Notes under the pieces: generated by a model
Database searches by the model: none
Told to the model about the DNA's origin: nothing
What the model saw: only the letters and a program-made list of their open reading frames with translations
Shown: positions 16,201 through 24,307 of the stretch, in pieces
How the letters are laid out: every line of letters begins with the position of its first letter
Numbering within the stretch: position 1 is the stretch's first letter
Position numbers and translations under genes: made by a program
Assembly (NCBI RefSeq): GCF_009767915.1
Contig: NZ_WSRP01000001.1
Coordinates: 1 to 64,000 of the forward strand
DNA from: Parasutterella muris
Lineage (GTDB): Bacteria; Pseudomonadota; Gammaproteobacteria; Burkholderiales; Burkholderiaceae_F
Length of the DNA stretch: 64,000 nucleotides
Direction: 5' to 3'

Positions 16201-16693
16201 CATCAGGAGTTGCCCCGTTGGCAATGAGCGCCTGCTTGGCTTTGATCTCGTCAATCCGCTCTTTCAGATCAATCGCCTCAGTCTCGTTTCTGAATAGGCC
16301 CTGAATCGCTCTCGTCCAGGAGTTGGCGGCAGATCGCCCTACCCCTTTCGGCTTAATACCTGCGGCTGTGGAGAGCTTCCAGATTGCGGACTCCATGAGA
16401 CTCATATTGCCGAGGTCTTCACGTACGACGTTCGCAAAGTTCGGCTCTCTCATCTTTTCAACCAGCACAGGCGCCATGGCCTGAATGCCCGCTATGTTCG
16501 CCTTGTTCGTGAGGCGCTCGGCGTCCTCTTCGGGCGTAACGAGCGCGGCCTGCTCCGGCGTCATGCGAAGCTCTTTTGCCTTGTTCAGAAGCATAGCCGA
16601 CTGCTCGGGTGTCTTCTGGATAAGGTACGACGACATCAGGCCCTGCTCAGCCTTAACCTTGTCTTCCCATTGAAGCTGTTCTTTGAGTCCCAT
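10265..16693 (-). CDS. Giant internal virion/ejection protein (large polyvalent protein type)
   Basis: At 2142 residues this is the largest gene. Its place after two other internal proteins and before the fibre is that of T7 gp16-like ejectosome proteins. A helical N-terminal region is followed by an Ala-rich hydrophobic stretch (about 250-275). About 640-815 is a compact region (VEKHFSGFIHRGKPYAARIT, YEVDAIEIESL) like the BECR-type nuclease domains found in large polyvalent phage proteins. At 900-904 there is a zincin motif HETGH (STLLHETGHMFLE). Long charged helices follow. The C-terminal part has membrane-like segments (LILQPVLEYG region) and ends SYFSLITGK. It probably enters the host with the DNA. 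Domain names are from memory; the zincin motif is seen directly. Confidence 0.8.
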   Translation of the reverse strand: MGLKEQLQWEDKVKAEQGLMSSYLIQKTPEQSAMLLNKAKELRMTPEQAALVTPEEDAERLTNKANIAGIQAMAPVLVEKMREPNFANVVREDLGNMSLMESAIWKLSTAAGIKPKGVGRSAANSWTRAIQGLFRNETEAIDLKERIDEIKAKQALIANGATPDEVFAGKNEEETIINAARFKNELDSLPELEKQYETALEKKRYQEWSKAQYPVSDATQKFFANKDDWKKAADAFFEDPVQIAADLFPESVVQYAPALAGAAIATAVGAPVAVSAALAGIYSAALDYKSQVDEGVKEAGVNYMEPKKAGQALTSDVIDEARRKAGAHALSVGAFDALSLGVASKVLLPKALVARWAEAPAKKHFANMAVQVPLGGALGGAGEAGGQLLAEGRITSWADIYAEIAGEGFMAPIEVASTSLEARSETLQNKARAELKAQAAQKLNEALKASSAVKIDPSTVESHMEEVAQRSGLTSVSIDGTALEVLSEADSKALSPEVKERIKQAKQNGTSVELPLPQALALMNENPEVAGYLSFNGEPSVNEAAIQDEEVKAAAARQLAAARSATAELFNAEVADVGRLVGEQVLKATGSEEETQALQAIVQSFVAANALDLDMSPKQFWQEYGASILGEPDVKRDAKGNLVEVEGKNPSLWKADAFSQSWGRLERFKISIIDIKDKFVGNYKDLAKHLKSLSGKELKLGVSGTATLNGRGIREIVSRPDPTRVVDENVFKTAVSNLEQLLANSFYGWSAPDRKNRPAIDHVEKHFSGFIHRGKPYAARITVRVISEPKVGKKVYEVDAIEIESLDSGLNWVNQAYAKDKALTKNSSVTEATEEGTRRRANPLHDVQSITPMSPDVQELIEALSHLRNGSFSQASRGDFYPELKLIARWKSADRSTLLHETGHMFLEARMQAYADMLKRGGPKTEGEKHFAENMQKVLKFVGVKSPEQWQSMSTDQKRKGHEKFARSFEAWLMLGKAPSENLQGVFAQFASWLKKLYMCLSGIPGAQFDESVQNMFSNMFLAEAQIREATIRQNVEALFATAEEAGMTPEEFESYHQSVNDMIAEAEAEQTERNTRLSERVNAMRRKALRELQGEVKGELKRIRDEEQKAFEATDTYKAWDKIHNGAAVGGKKVFFKLSMGELLALGFTKRQVEELHKAGLAVKQPRKGGLPIDDLAAALNYPDAKTMVEDLLNNLKPKDVINQRAADRFVRENPELATPQQVQDAAVAAMFNDAKIKVLTAELKAFLRMARKQNVAINNEQMAVLAEEAVSKMKYSDIKPSKYITEANRAKREARQLWAKGDIDGAIRTKRKELGFALMAKAAKQALTYRSKTRRSFDKFKAKVKKSVDQRHWELIQRALANMGLFTEKQLSLNPESQSFERALHKLEAETGANLDQFQVITDAITRADTAFLETPEGFTQFKEFTAALEKLGRDEKHFTLEDKKIELDQLEQDGADSIRAVADQHGRGAKRLRERSGKSERFKNWLIKFGLSQARASALIAVLDGAYDGILTKLIIHPYGHCANKQAELQAKFSKEVDRALSPILKDLRNRRPIASKTFNGAEFSIEEAFTILLNYGNEGNRQRIAETLAVDGIHILEDHDPKDPAAVAQAWAKADAVMDAFFQEMLPDERFYKAAEAVWDTFEKSRQEVDKVIKRMNGRTPLWVQPMPVQIGNRTLKGGYYPIVYDRKASLSGARLASVDGVNSMQSIFSNQGVADGHLKGRLTKYKRPVLLTTRALFDGLNEQTYYCAFAEFMNDMRKLLNPDSPIAKAIHERYGSEYYQAIIDWLKDVRENGRGKTTSSDGVATLLRHGVSIAGIGFNFGVAAIQVVGLTQSAALLGPRWLSRGMAEAMKHGTNANAWVCGKSAMMRDRTRTQFREVSEISSRINGASTVMAKLQEAAYAPLTMVQLMVDIPTWFGAYEKALHEGHSDAEAVDLADWAVMNSQGSGRPGDLSAVERGNPWQKLFTVFYTFFNTALNLAVVSGKTQSTMKAAAQILTICILQPVLEYGIREAASFLGQEDDDDEDEFWVKHLKGAAIASLQFDAGMVWGVREFASAMSDYGYRGPTAMRKYTDSAKALKDAQGILFEDKEFTERALRDFISALGSWTGIPVSPINQAIKGYNLIEEGDSYFSLITGK
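14187..14221 (+). terminator. Antisense intrinsic terminator inside the giant gene
   Basis: CTCCTCTGTA (14189..14198) pairs exactly with TACAGAGGAG (14207..14216). The stem extends through G-T and C-G pairs to a TTCG tetraloop, and TTTTT follows. On the plus strand this is a textbook Rho-independent terminator, although the host gene runs on the minus strand. It lies between the nuclease-like and zincin regions of the protein. Confidence 0.7.
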
Positions 16694-16694
16694 A

Positions 16695-19253
16695 TTAATA
16701 TCCCTCGTCTCGAATTACGGAGAACCCCTCCTGCCTGTCTGCTGTTTCGCTCGAACAACGAGCCAAGAAATAGGCTCTGAGAAACTCGGCGCCCACGGGG
16801 TCTCTCCCCTTGATCTCTCTGAAGTCCTTGCGCACCTTCTGAGCGAACGCCTCATCAAAAACGATTTTGCTTACGTCCACGTTCGGAGAGCGGTTCATCA
16901 CGATCTCGCGAGCGACGTTCATGATCTCCAGGTCTGAAGGCTCGTGGCCGTACCTGTCCTTAGCGATTGTTTTGCTGATGTCTCTCACGTCAGTAAGCCC
17001 TTCGTCAGGGAGCGTGCTTGCCTTGGTACCGAAGAGCATCACGAGTTTCCCCGGGTCTGCGCCCCCCAAGCCGTTCGTCATTCGACCGACTGCCTTCATA
17101 ACGCCCAGCTCGTCAGTGATGGCCGTGCCTGAAATCTGCCCCTCAATTGCGATTGCGCTCATAAACGTTTGAGCCGCATTGTTGAAAGACGTACCGTCCT
17201 TGTCTTTATCCTTGAGTTTTGCCAGGGTGGGAACCGCCAGCATGGCCTGTTTGACCTTGGAAGAAGCCGGCACGAATTCAGGCAGGACCTGCCCCTGGAT
17301 GCCTGCGCGGCGTGCCAGCTCCTGTTTTTCCTGAGCGGTTCGCCCTTCGGACTGGACCTTGAACCAACGGGTTTGAAGCACTGCGAAATCACGCTCCGAG
17401 TAATGCGGGCGCAACATTTTCAGCCCGTCAAGAGAAACGGCTCTGAGCTGGTCGTCGTTCGCATAGAGAGATGCGACCGCGGGGTCTGTCGTGTCCTCGC
17501 CTCGTTGCAGTTTTTCAGCGATCGCCAGGGCGTCTGTTTGCTGTTTGCGTGTTAACTGCGCCCACGCTCTCGGGTCAACCGACGACGGGTCGCCGCCGTT
17601 CGCATACATTGTGTCGGTCACGTACGCAAGAAGATTTTCTTGGCGCTGCTTAAATTCGGCTTGCTCTCGGTTCTGCTCGGCAACGAGGCGACCAAACACG
17701 AAATGCCTGTAGCTTGGGTCCGTACGAGCCCTCGGGTCCTTTTCTAAAAGCCATTGTTCAATCTGATTCGGTGTCATCCACGTGGGCTGAGCCCTGAACG
17801 CGGCAGGAGTGAAAGAGTTCACGCTCTTGCCGTCAGCACCCTTAGCACCCGTCGAGGAGTAAGCCTCTAAGGCGTGCATACTTTGTGCGACTTTTTCCTG
17901 TACGTTCTTCGGCAGACGGTCAAACCAGCTTGCGCCCTCGGTATCCTCTTCTGCTTCTTTCTGAGCGGCTTTAACTTCTCGAGGGCTGGAATAATACGCC
18001 GCAAACGCCGCCTGCTTGTCGCCCGCGAATTGTCTCAGATGGTCCTTGTACACCTTCACGCCCATCCCAATGTTGTAGGCCTTGTCGTCTAGGAGGCGCT
18101 TCGGGTCAACGTTTTTGTCGAGCTCATACGCATTCTCGAGCGAAACGTTGGAGGCGCCGTAACGAGACCGGGCAGAGAATTTCTTGCCGTCGTGCGTAAC
18201 TTCGCTCGTGTCCGTCTGAAGTTTCCCCAAGCCGTGAATGACGCCCACGGTGAAGTCCTCAAGCGCCGCAGCGTCTCCTGTGTTTGCGGGGATGCTGACG
18301 CCCTGCTCGCTGAGGATGCGGCGGACCTCTCCTCCGTTTTGCATCAGGGTGTAGCCGCTGTGCTCCGCTTTGAATTTGTCCTCTGTGATCTGCGCCTTAG
18401 CCTCTTTCACCGCAACGTCAATGGTTCTTCTCAGACGGTTGACGTCCGAGCCCAGCATTTTGCTCGAGTGTTTTTGCAAAAGGCCAAGCGCCTGAAAACC
18501 GACTGACGGGTTTGGCCCCGCATTGGACATCACACCGTCGATCGCATTGGCGTACAGATTCGACGTGTATTTGCGCCTAAAGTTTTCCCTCTGGTCCTGC
18601 GGAATACCAAGAAGAGATGCCAACTTGTCCACGTTCTCAGTGAGGCGGCTTTCCCCATCGGCCAGAAGATCGGGCTTATAGCCGTTGACTGAGGCGGCTT
18701 CGACCTCGTAGTCGATTGCAGAGGTGTAGACGCCCTTCTGATACTCCATGCCCTGATTTGCGACGTGACTCGAGACGCCGCCGTAGACCGACTGGTAGAC
18801 GTTCATCGCATGGCGGTTAAAGGCAGCTCTTTGCCGACCCGTGAGCTTCTCTCCGATCTTGTCTCCGTAGGAGCGCATATCTGCGTCCACTCGCTCAACA
18901 AGCCCCCTTCCCTGATCGTCAGGCTCCAGAGCGTTCGCCTGCAAAAGCTTTCTCCAGCCGTTCTCGCCTGCTTCAAGGTCTGTAGCGTGACGCCTTAAAT
19001 CTGTGATCGCCGCGGTGACTCGAGCGTCATCCTGCTCGGCCTGCACCTTTGCTACCATGTGGTCGAACCGAGCGGATGCTTTGTCCAACAGGCCATGAAA
19101 CTTTGACTCCTCAGCGATCGGAATGTTAAGCGATACGGGGTTGTATCCCCATTGGTTCTCTCTGACGTGGAATCCGTCATATTTGGGAACACTGACCGAA
19201 CCTCTTCTCGGCGCGTAGCCGCCCGCGGATACATCTGAAATTTCCTTAGCCAT
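16695..19253 (-). CDS. Internal virion protein (T7 gp15-like position)
   Basis: The protein has 852 residues from the ATG at 19253, which shares its A with the stop of the previous gene (TAATG); an upstream in-frame ATG at 19280 is inside that gene. It is mostly helical and charged, with Arg/Ala/Gln-rich stretches (AAITDLRRHATDLEAGENGW, FRRKYTSNLYANAIDG). I see no lysozyme or transglycosylase active site. Length and order (adaptor, nozzle, small internal, mid internal, giant internal) match podovirus core proteins ejected into the host to form the DNA channel. Function is inferred from position. Confidence 0.75.
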   Translation of the reverse strand: MAKEISDVSAGGYAPRRGSVSVPKYDGFHVRENQWGYNPVSLNIPIAEESKFHGLLDKASARFDHMVAKVQAEQDDARVTAAITDLRRHATDLEAGENGWRKLLQANALEPDDQGRGLVERVDADMRSYGDKIGEKLTGRQRAAFNRHAMNVYQSVYGGVSSHVANQGMEYQKGVYTSAIDYEVEAASVNGYKPDLLADGESRLTENVDKLASLLGIPQDQRENFRRKYTSNLYANAIDGVMSNAGPNPSVGFQALGLLQKHSSKMLGSDVNRLRRTIDVAVKEAKAQITEDKFKAEHSGYTLMQNGGEVRRILSEQGVSIPANTGDAAALEDFTVGVIHGLGKLQTDTSEVTHDGKKFSARSRYGASNVSLENAYELDKNVDPKRLLDDKAYNIGMGVKVYKDHLRQFAGDKQAAFAAYYSSPREVKAAQKEAEEDTEGASWFDRLPKNVQEKVAQSMHALEAYSSTGAKGADGKSVNSFTPAAFRAQPTWMTPNQIEQWLLEKDPRARTDPSYRHFVFGRLVAEQNREQAEFKQRQENLLAYVTDTMYANGGDPSSVDPRAWAQLTRKQQTDALAIAEKLQRGEDTTDPAVASLYANDDQLRAVSLDGLKMLRPHYSERDFAVLQTRWFKVQSEGRTAQEKQELARRAGIQGQVLPEFVPASSKVKQAMLAVPTLAKLKDKDKDGTSFNNAAQTFMSAIAIEGQISGTAITDELGVMKAVGRMTNGLGGADPGKLVMLFGTKASTLPDEGLTDVRDISKTIAKDRYGHEPSDLEIMNVAREIVMNRSPNVDVSKIVFDEAFAQKVRKDFREIKGRDPVGAEFLRAYFLARCSSETADRQEGFSVIRDEGY

Positions 19254-20023
19254 TAGGAGCCTCCAAAGTAGCGGCTCCACCTATCGGCAACAACGGAGCC
19301 TTTTTCCAACAAACTGCCTGCCGCCTGCGACACCCCTTCGCTCGCTCGGTAGTCACCCATGATGCGGGCGATTGAACCCGCGTTGCTTGCCTGAAGCCCT
19401 TGAGCCTTATAGCCCCAAGCAGAGCTGATCGCATTCAGCTTGACCGAATTCATATCGAGTCGCTTCATGACCTCAGTGGAGGCAAGAACTTCAGCAGTTG
19501 AGCCCGAGCCGATCTTCACGCCGTTGGCGCCCATAGCGACTCTTTGCTGAGCTTTGACCTGGCCGGCCTTGTAGGTCAGCTGAGCCATCTGGCTCTCGCC
19601 CTGACGGTACGCCGACTCGGCTGACATCTGCGCCATCTGTCTGTTGTTCTCGGCAATCTCTTCCTGCTTCTTGCTGACGTACTTCAGAGTTTTCCCTGTC
19701 GAGTACGCGGAATAAACCGAGCCGATCATTTGACCGATTGCCAGACCGATGCTGGCGCCCTGCATTCCGTTGCTCAGCCCCTCGGACCAACCGCTCTTCG
19801 AAGCCGTATCGGTCTTCGGAGCCGTATCGATCTTCGGAGACTCCGGAACCACGTACGCTTCGCCAATGAAACTGCTTCCTGACGGCCCTACCGGGGCTGT
19901 CTCCAACAGACTTGGCATGCCAAATTTCTGCGTCACCTCAGCAAAGGGTTCCGTTCTCGTTGTGAACCCTGTGTGACTGAAGCCTAATTTCGGCCCCGTC
20001 CTCAGTGAAAGACTAAGTGCCAT
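19253..20023 (-). CDS. Small internal virion protein (T7 gp14-like position)
   Basis: The 256-residue protein has a Ser/Pro/Thr-rich N-terminus (1-80), a hydrophobic glycine-rich segment (about 86-106, MQGASIGLAIGQMIGSVYSA), then a helical Gln/Ala-rich region (EEIAENNRQMAQMSAESAYR) and a conserved-looking GSGSTAEVLAS near 172. That matches the small ejection proteins of T7- and BPP-1-like phages, which insert in the outer membrane. It lies between the nozzle and the 852-residue internal protein, overlapping the latter by one base. Confidence 0.78.
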   Translation of the reverse strand: MALSLSLRTGPKLGFSHTGFTTRTEPFAEVTQKFGMPSLLETAPVGPSGSSFIGEAYVVPESPKIDTAPKTDTASKSGWSEGLSNGMQGASIGLAIGQMIGSVYSAYSTGKTLKYVSKKQEEIAENNRQMAQMSAESAYRQGESQMAQLTYKAGQVKAQQRVAMGANGVKIGSGSTAEVLASTEVMKRLDMNSVKLNAISSAWGYKAQGLQASNAGSIARIMGDYRASEGVSQAAGSLLEKGSVVADRWSRYFGGS

Positions 20024-20030
20024 GTTATCC

Positions 20031-22112
20031 TCATTGTGCTAAATCAACTGCGACTGAAACGATCGTCAAGGGGAGCGGGTCCACCTGACGCACACAAATC
20101 TGCCCCGCATCGTTCCAGGCGCAGTACGGCATGATTGAAATCTCTTTCTCCATCCAATCGGGAGGAGACCCGTAAGGCTCGCTCGTTCTCTGCTTAGCCT
20201 CCACTAAGTTCTCGAAATCGGGGCCGATGAAAACGCCCGAAGATTTGACGACCCGCAGATACACGTCGTTGATGTTTTTAGAGTGCCCGATACCGTAGGA
20301 GCCATCCTGAAGCTGGACCGAGGCTGGCAGCGTCTGGAAATCCGCTGTGATCGGAAGGCCCACGAACACCTTTGTTGAGGGCTGGCTCAGCGTGATTGTG
20401 CCGTTCACCACGGTCTGCTGTGGAAGAACACAGCCATTGGCGAAGATCGATACTTTCTGTCCTTCAAGCCAGGTAAGGCCCGAGATCGTCTTGGTTGCGG
20501 CGCCTTGATAAATGCCGCCGCAGTCCACGTGGAACGCGTCCTCAAGCCGGGCGCAAAAGCGCTCGTGCATGCGCTCGACGTAACGCACAACGGCCCCGTT
20601 GATCGTGCGTCTCATGCTCAAATAAACGACGTCCTCTTCGCCCTCTACTACCGTCGTCACCGACTCGACCGCTCCGTTCGTGAAGTCGTGACGGTGCCAG
20701 CCGCAGATATTTTGCTCGGGCAGATAAGTACAGCCGATCAGGGAGCCGTCAGACATTGCGCACCAAATGATCGAGTCAGGCGCTTTCGAGAGCGCCATGT
20801 CCTTGACGGGGTTGTTCTCGAAGAAATGTTCGGAACGAATGGAGATGTCGCCCGTCGAGAAGCCCGAGGCCTGCCAGTTGTAACCGAGCTCCCGTACGTG
20901 GTTGCCTCGAGCCGCCGCGTAAACCATGGTCGAATTCACGATCACGGGCTGAACCATGGAGGAGCCAATGTTTGCCTGAACCTTGGCGTCGATCGAATCA
21001 GGAGCCAGGCCAGAACCGCTCCCCGCAGAAATTCGATACTCCGTCGAGTTCGTAAGGGCTACTAGTTGTGAAAGCGGAATCAAGTGGATGATCTTAGACG
21101 CCTCCTGAGCCGCGATTGTGAACCGGATGCGATTGTCGGATTGGCTCGGGATGGTGTAGCTGAGGTCAGACTCCGTGCCGCTTCGAGTCATCCACACCGT
21201 CTGCGGGTTTTGCGGCGTCCCTGCAAAGCATCTTCTCTGCTCGAAATATGCGACAGCACTAGGGTTGCGTCCGTTGCCGAGAACCTGGTCATATCGGGGC
21301 GGTGTAATTCCGCTGTCGGCGTCCAGGTTGTCGTCGTTAAGCGAGAGCTCCTCAGTCTCGCCAATGAAACTGTAAAGACCGCCCTTGTTCTTGTACACGC
21401 GGTATCGACTTGCGCCGGCCACCGCCGACCATGTGATCGTCACACCCGAACTATTCAAATAGAGGTTGCCTTTGCAGGAGCCTATCGCGCTCGCTTCGCT
21501 CTCCTGAATGCCGTCTCCCGTGTCCTGGACGGCAGTCACTTTGTACTTCAGCGTGTAGCGGGTTTTCTCTCCCTCAGTAAGCGTCACCCCGTCGCTTGGC
21601 TCAACGGTGAACACCACCGACGTGATCGTGGGCGGTGTCAGCGGGGCTCTGAACTGAACATCAGTAAGCCGCCAATCCGTCGCGCCGTAGCGCCTCAGCT
21701 CCTTCGGTGGGTAGTTCGCATGAACGATCGTCATCACGTCCATGCTTTGGACGTAATGGAGTTCGAACAAGTCCGCCGCTCGGTAAGGGGTTGCTACCTC
21801 ATAGGGCTGACCGTTAGAGCCCATTAGAGTTTGGCCGATGGTATGAAATCGGATATAGCCGTCGCCGAACTCCAGAACCATCGTCTGATCGACCGTGAAC
21901 GTGAACGGAATCAGACGGCAGGGCCGATCTGCGAACTTTGCAGCACGCACAAACTGAGTGCCCGGGCGAAGCTCCACGGGGCCCTGCGGTCGGACAATGA
22001 AATTCCTGCATCGGGCTAATCCCTGCGCATACTTCGGGTCGTCAAATCTTCCGTACATCGAGGGAGAAAACTCGCCCGACGAAAAACCAACCTGAACCTT
22101 TTTAATGCCCAT
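20031..22112 (-). CDS. Tail tubular protein B / nozzle-like protein
   Basis: The 693-residue beta-rich protein opens with KVQVGFSSGEFSPSMYGRFD followed by CRNFIVRPQGPVELRPGTQF, a pattern characteristic of podovirus nozzle (T7 gp12-type) proteins. A fibronectin-like module, about 175-265, contains YRVYKNKGGLYSFIGETEE. The C-terminal half has further beta repeats. It forms the distal tail tube together with the adaptor encoded directly upstream (3-base gap). Confidence 0.86.
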   Translation of the reverse strand: MGIKKVQVGFSSGEFSPSMYGRFDDPKYAQGLARCRNFIVRPQGPVELRPGTQFVRAAKFADRPCRLIPFTFTVDQTMVLEFGDGYIRFHTIGQTLMGSNGQPYEVATPYRAADLFELHYVQSMDVMTIVHANYPPKELRRYGATDWRLTDVQFRAPLTPPTITSVVFTVEPSDGVTLTEGEKTRYTLKYKVTAVQDTGDGIQESEASAIGSCKGNLYLNSSGVTITWSAVAGASRYRVYKNKGGLYSFIGETEELSLNDDNLDADSGITPPRYDQVLGNGRNPSAVAYFEQRRCFAGTPQNPQTVWMTRSGTESDLSYTIPSQSDNRIRFTIAAQEASKIIHLIPLSQLVALTNSTEYRISAGSGSGLAPDSIDAKVQANIGSSMVQPVIVNSTMVYAAARGNHVRELGYNWQASGFSTGDISIRSEHFFENNPVKDMALSKAPDSIIWCAMSDGSLIGCTYLPEQNICGWHRHDFTNGAVESVTTVVEGEEDVVYLSMRRTINGAVVRYVERMHERFCARLEDAFHVDCGGIYQGAATKTISGLTWLEGQKVSIFANGCVLPQQTVVNGTITLSQPSTKVFVGLPITADFQTLPASVQLQDGSYGIGHSKNINDVYLRVVKSSGVFIGPDFENLVEAKQRTSEPYGSPPDWMEKEISIMPYCAWNDAGQICVRQVDPLPLTIVSVAVDLAQ

Positions 22113-22115
22113 TGC

Positions 22116-22748
22116 TTACCTCGCCTTTATCCATGAAGGGACAAAGTGGATGCGCTTCTGCTCTTGGCTCGCATCCTTGGTTTTTGCGATCGACAGAGAC
22201 ACTTGGAATTGTTTGAACAACGCCTGAGCAAGCGTCTGACCCTCTTTGCCCTTCACCCGTGCGCCTACAAGCTGATGGGCCAAAAAGTACGCTAAGGCCA
22301 CGACGAAATCAGGAGTGAAGCGGCTCACGTCTGTGTTCGAAGAAACGTACTGCACGACGGCGTTTTCAACGTTGGAATATATCTTTCCGTCCTTCACCTC
22401 GAACTCCGCCTGTGTCGGGTCGTGGTCAGGGAAGACATGTGCAAAAGGGTGCCGGAGCACGCTTTGATAGCGGTACTCCTTCACGCTGATAACCCTTAGC
22501 GAGTCAGACGGCAGTTGAAATACTTTCCTCCAGCCAAAGCCCCCTTCGTCAACAAGCTCGGGAACCGCCTTGCGCTTTGTGGCAAAGCTCCAGTCGTGCA
22601 TGTCAAGCAAAGCGCGTACCGCCATGGGGTACAGCCGTCGGCAGAGTTCAGCCTGCGTGCTTTTTTCAGGCGCATCAATTGAGACGACGTTCGCGGCATC
22701 ACCCAAGTACGACAGCGCTAAATTGCAGATAGAAACGACATCAGCCAT
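22116..22748 (-). CDS. Head-tail adaptor / tail tubular protein A
   Basis: The 210-residue protein starts MADVVSICNLALSYLGDAAN and continues with STQAELCRRLYPMAVRALLD and HDWSFATKR, the recognisable motif set of T7 gp11-type tubular protein A/adaptor proteins. It would form the ring under the portal that receives the nozzle. It is the first gene after a terminator that separates head from tail genes. Confidence 0.87.
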   Translation of the reverse strand: MADVVSICNLALSYLGDAANVVSIDAPEKSTQAELCRRLYPMAVRALLDMHDWSFATKRKAVPELVDEGGFGWRKVFQLPSDSLRVISVKEYRYQSVLRHPFAHVFPDHDPTQAEFEVKDGKIYSNVENAVVQYVSSNTDVSRFTPDFVVALAYFLAHQLVGARVKGKEGQTLAQALFKQFQVSLSIAKTKDASQEQKRIHFVPSWIKAR

Positions 22749-22760
22749 TCAATGCTTCCT

Positions 22761-22788
22761 AAAAAGAGGGGCGCACAAAAAGCGCCCC
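22761..22788 (-). terminator. Terminator between head and tail genes
   Basis: On the minus strand GGGGCGC and GCGCCCC (arms at 22782..22788 and 22768..22774) form a 7-bp stem followed by TCTTTTT. It lies just after the cement-protein gene, so it may lower tail-gene expression relative to capsid genes or mark a transcript end. Confidence 0.65.
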
Positions 22789-22816
22789 AAAGGTCCCAAG
22801 GAGTATCTCTGAAAAA

Positions 22817-23230
22817 TTACGAGTTGCGTCCTAGCTCCGGCGCCTGCTCGAAGGCGGGGTTGTCCTGGAAGCCCGAGGTGATGAACGCCTTAACCTTCCC
22901 TGCACTCGCCCCGCTGAAGTGAGCCTGCATGTAACGCTTGTGTCTCAGAGGAAGCGGGATGGCGACTTGCGCACCCGCCTCTCCGTCAACCAACGTCACC
23001 GCTCCCGAGCAGTCCGTGAAAGGACCGTCCAGTGTGTCGGAGTCCTGGAGTTTGAATGTGACATCAGCTCCGGCGGCTTCAAGAAGCGCCGCAACCGCAA
23101 CCGGTCTGCCTTCGTCATAGCCTGTTGTCGGAGACTCCTGCTCGAAATCGATTGCGAACTTGGAGGCCTGATCGCCTGTGAGCTCATCTCCGTCCTTGTC
23201 TGTGAACAGTTCAAGAAAATCAATAATCAT
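22817..23230 (-). CDS. Bbp16-like capsid cement protein
   Basis: The protein has 137 residues from the ATG at 23230, which has GAGGAG at good spacing; an upstream ATG at 23305 lies inside the capsid gene. It contains MIIDFLELFTDKDGDELTG and a beta-rich body with DVTFKLQDSDTLDGPFTDC and PLPLRHKRYMQAHFSG. This reads like the BPP-1 Bbp16 family, jelly-roll cement proteins that stabilise the expanded capsid. It follows the major capsid gene, as in BPP-1. Confidence 0.8.
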   Translation of the reverse strand: MIIDFLELFTDKDGDELTGDQASKFAIDFEQESPTTGYDEGRPVAVAALLEAAGADVTFKLQDSDTLDGPFTDCSGAVTLVDGEAGAQVAIPLPLRHKRYMQAHFSGASAGKVKAFITSGFQDNPAFEQAPELGRNS

Positions 23231-23240
23231 CGCTCTCTCC

Positions 23241-24293
23241 TCAATTTGTGACCTGAGCCTCGCCGAATTCCAAGGCGTCCACTCTGCGGAACGGGATACC
23301 GTCAAATTTGGTAACGGTGCGGCCGCCGACCTCTTCCTGCGTAAGCTGGACGTTGTGAATGTTCGTGCGCTGAAGTCTGAGGTATGTCTCGACCGTTCGG
23401 TTGCAGTAGAACGCGAAGCGAGCTCCGGAGAGAGACGGGACCTGAACCACGGCTTTAACTAAAAGCTCGTAGAGGTTATGGCCCGGCACTTCCTTACCGC
23501 CTACTGTTACGGAGTCGCCGTTGTTGATCGGCGGCTGAGACAGAAGCATCGACTTGCTGATATTTGCGATACGGACGACGTAACGCCAGTCGCGCAATGT
23601 GAAACCCACGTCCCACGAGAAGTGAGTCTTGAACACACGGTACTCGCCGCCGGCTTCGTCGTATGCGGCTTCCTCACCGATGTCATTCTTCTGAAGCCCC
23701 GCGGGGGAGCCTTCTGGATAGATGCAGTGCGCAGTGTCAGGACCCCAGCCGATCAGCCAGATGGAGGTCAGATCGTCACCCGTTCCGCCCGCATCAATCA
23801 CGTTCACGGCGTTGGCGGCCTTCTTCGGGTTCAGTGTGGAGTAACGCGGAGCCAGACCGAGGAACCGTTCAGGATTCTTGGATGTGTCGCCGTACAGTAA
23901 AGTGCGCTGGAACTCGCGGCTCATGGATTCAATGAAGGGGTGCTCTTCGCTAACGCGCCACGACTCCTTCATGCCATTCATCTCGGCAAGCTTCTTGTCC
24001 ACCACGGCGAACGCTTCAAGCATGCCGCATGTATCGAACACAGACTTAACTTGAGACTTGGACGGCTGAACACCGTAGTTCAGCATTCTCCAGGCGACTG
24101 TCGGCAAACCGGAACGGACTGTCGTCTTGTGAGAAAACTTGTTGTTGCACTCCACCCATGTGGCGTCCGGAATCATTTCATTTGTGAGGTCCAGAACCTC
24201 TTTGATCTCGATCAGATCGCCGTTTTTATCCTGGCGGTCAAGCAGATCGGTAAGGTTCGGATTGCGAGGCATCGGCTTAATTTCAGCCATCAT
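23241..24293 (-). CDS. Major capsid protein (BPP-1 Bbp17-like)
   Basis: This 350-residue protein is placed between scaffold and cement genes. The N-terminus MPRNPNLTDLLDRQDKNG is followed by EVLDLTNEMIPDATWVECN and KTTVRSGLPTVAWRMLNYGV, all familiar from capsid proteins of BPP-1-like podoviruses, which have an HK97 fold. The C-terminal half (VQVPSLSGARFAFYCNRTVE, FDGIPFRRVDALEFGE) fits the A-domain pattern. The start is one of two adjacent ATGs; AGGAG precedes them. Confidence 0.9.
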   Translation of the reverse strand: MMAEIKPMPRNPNLTDLLDRQDKNGDLIEIKEVLDLTNEMIPDATWVECNNKFSHKTTVRSGLPTVAWRMLNYGVQPSKSQVKSVFDTCGMLEAFAVVDKKLAEMNGMKESWRVSEEHPFIESMSREFQRTLLYGDTSKNPERFLGLAPRYSTLNPKKAANAVNVIDAGGTGDDLTSIWLIGWGPDTAHCIYPEGSPAGLQKNDIGEEAAYDEAGGEYRVFKTHFSWDVGFTLRDWRYVVRIANISKSMLLSQPPINNGDSVTVGGKEVPGHNLYELLVKAVVQVPSLSGARFAFYCNRTVETYLRLQRTNIHNVQLTQEEVGGRTVTKFDGIPFRRVDALEFGEAQVTN

Positions 24294-24307
24294 CGTTCTC
24301 CTTTAAA

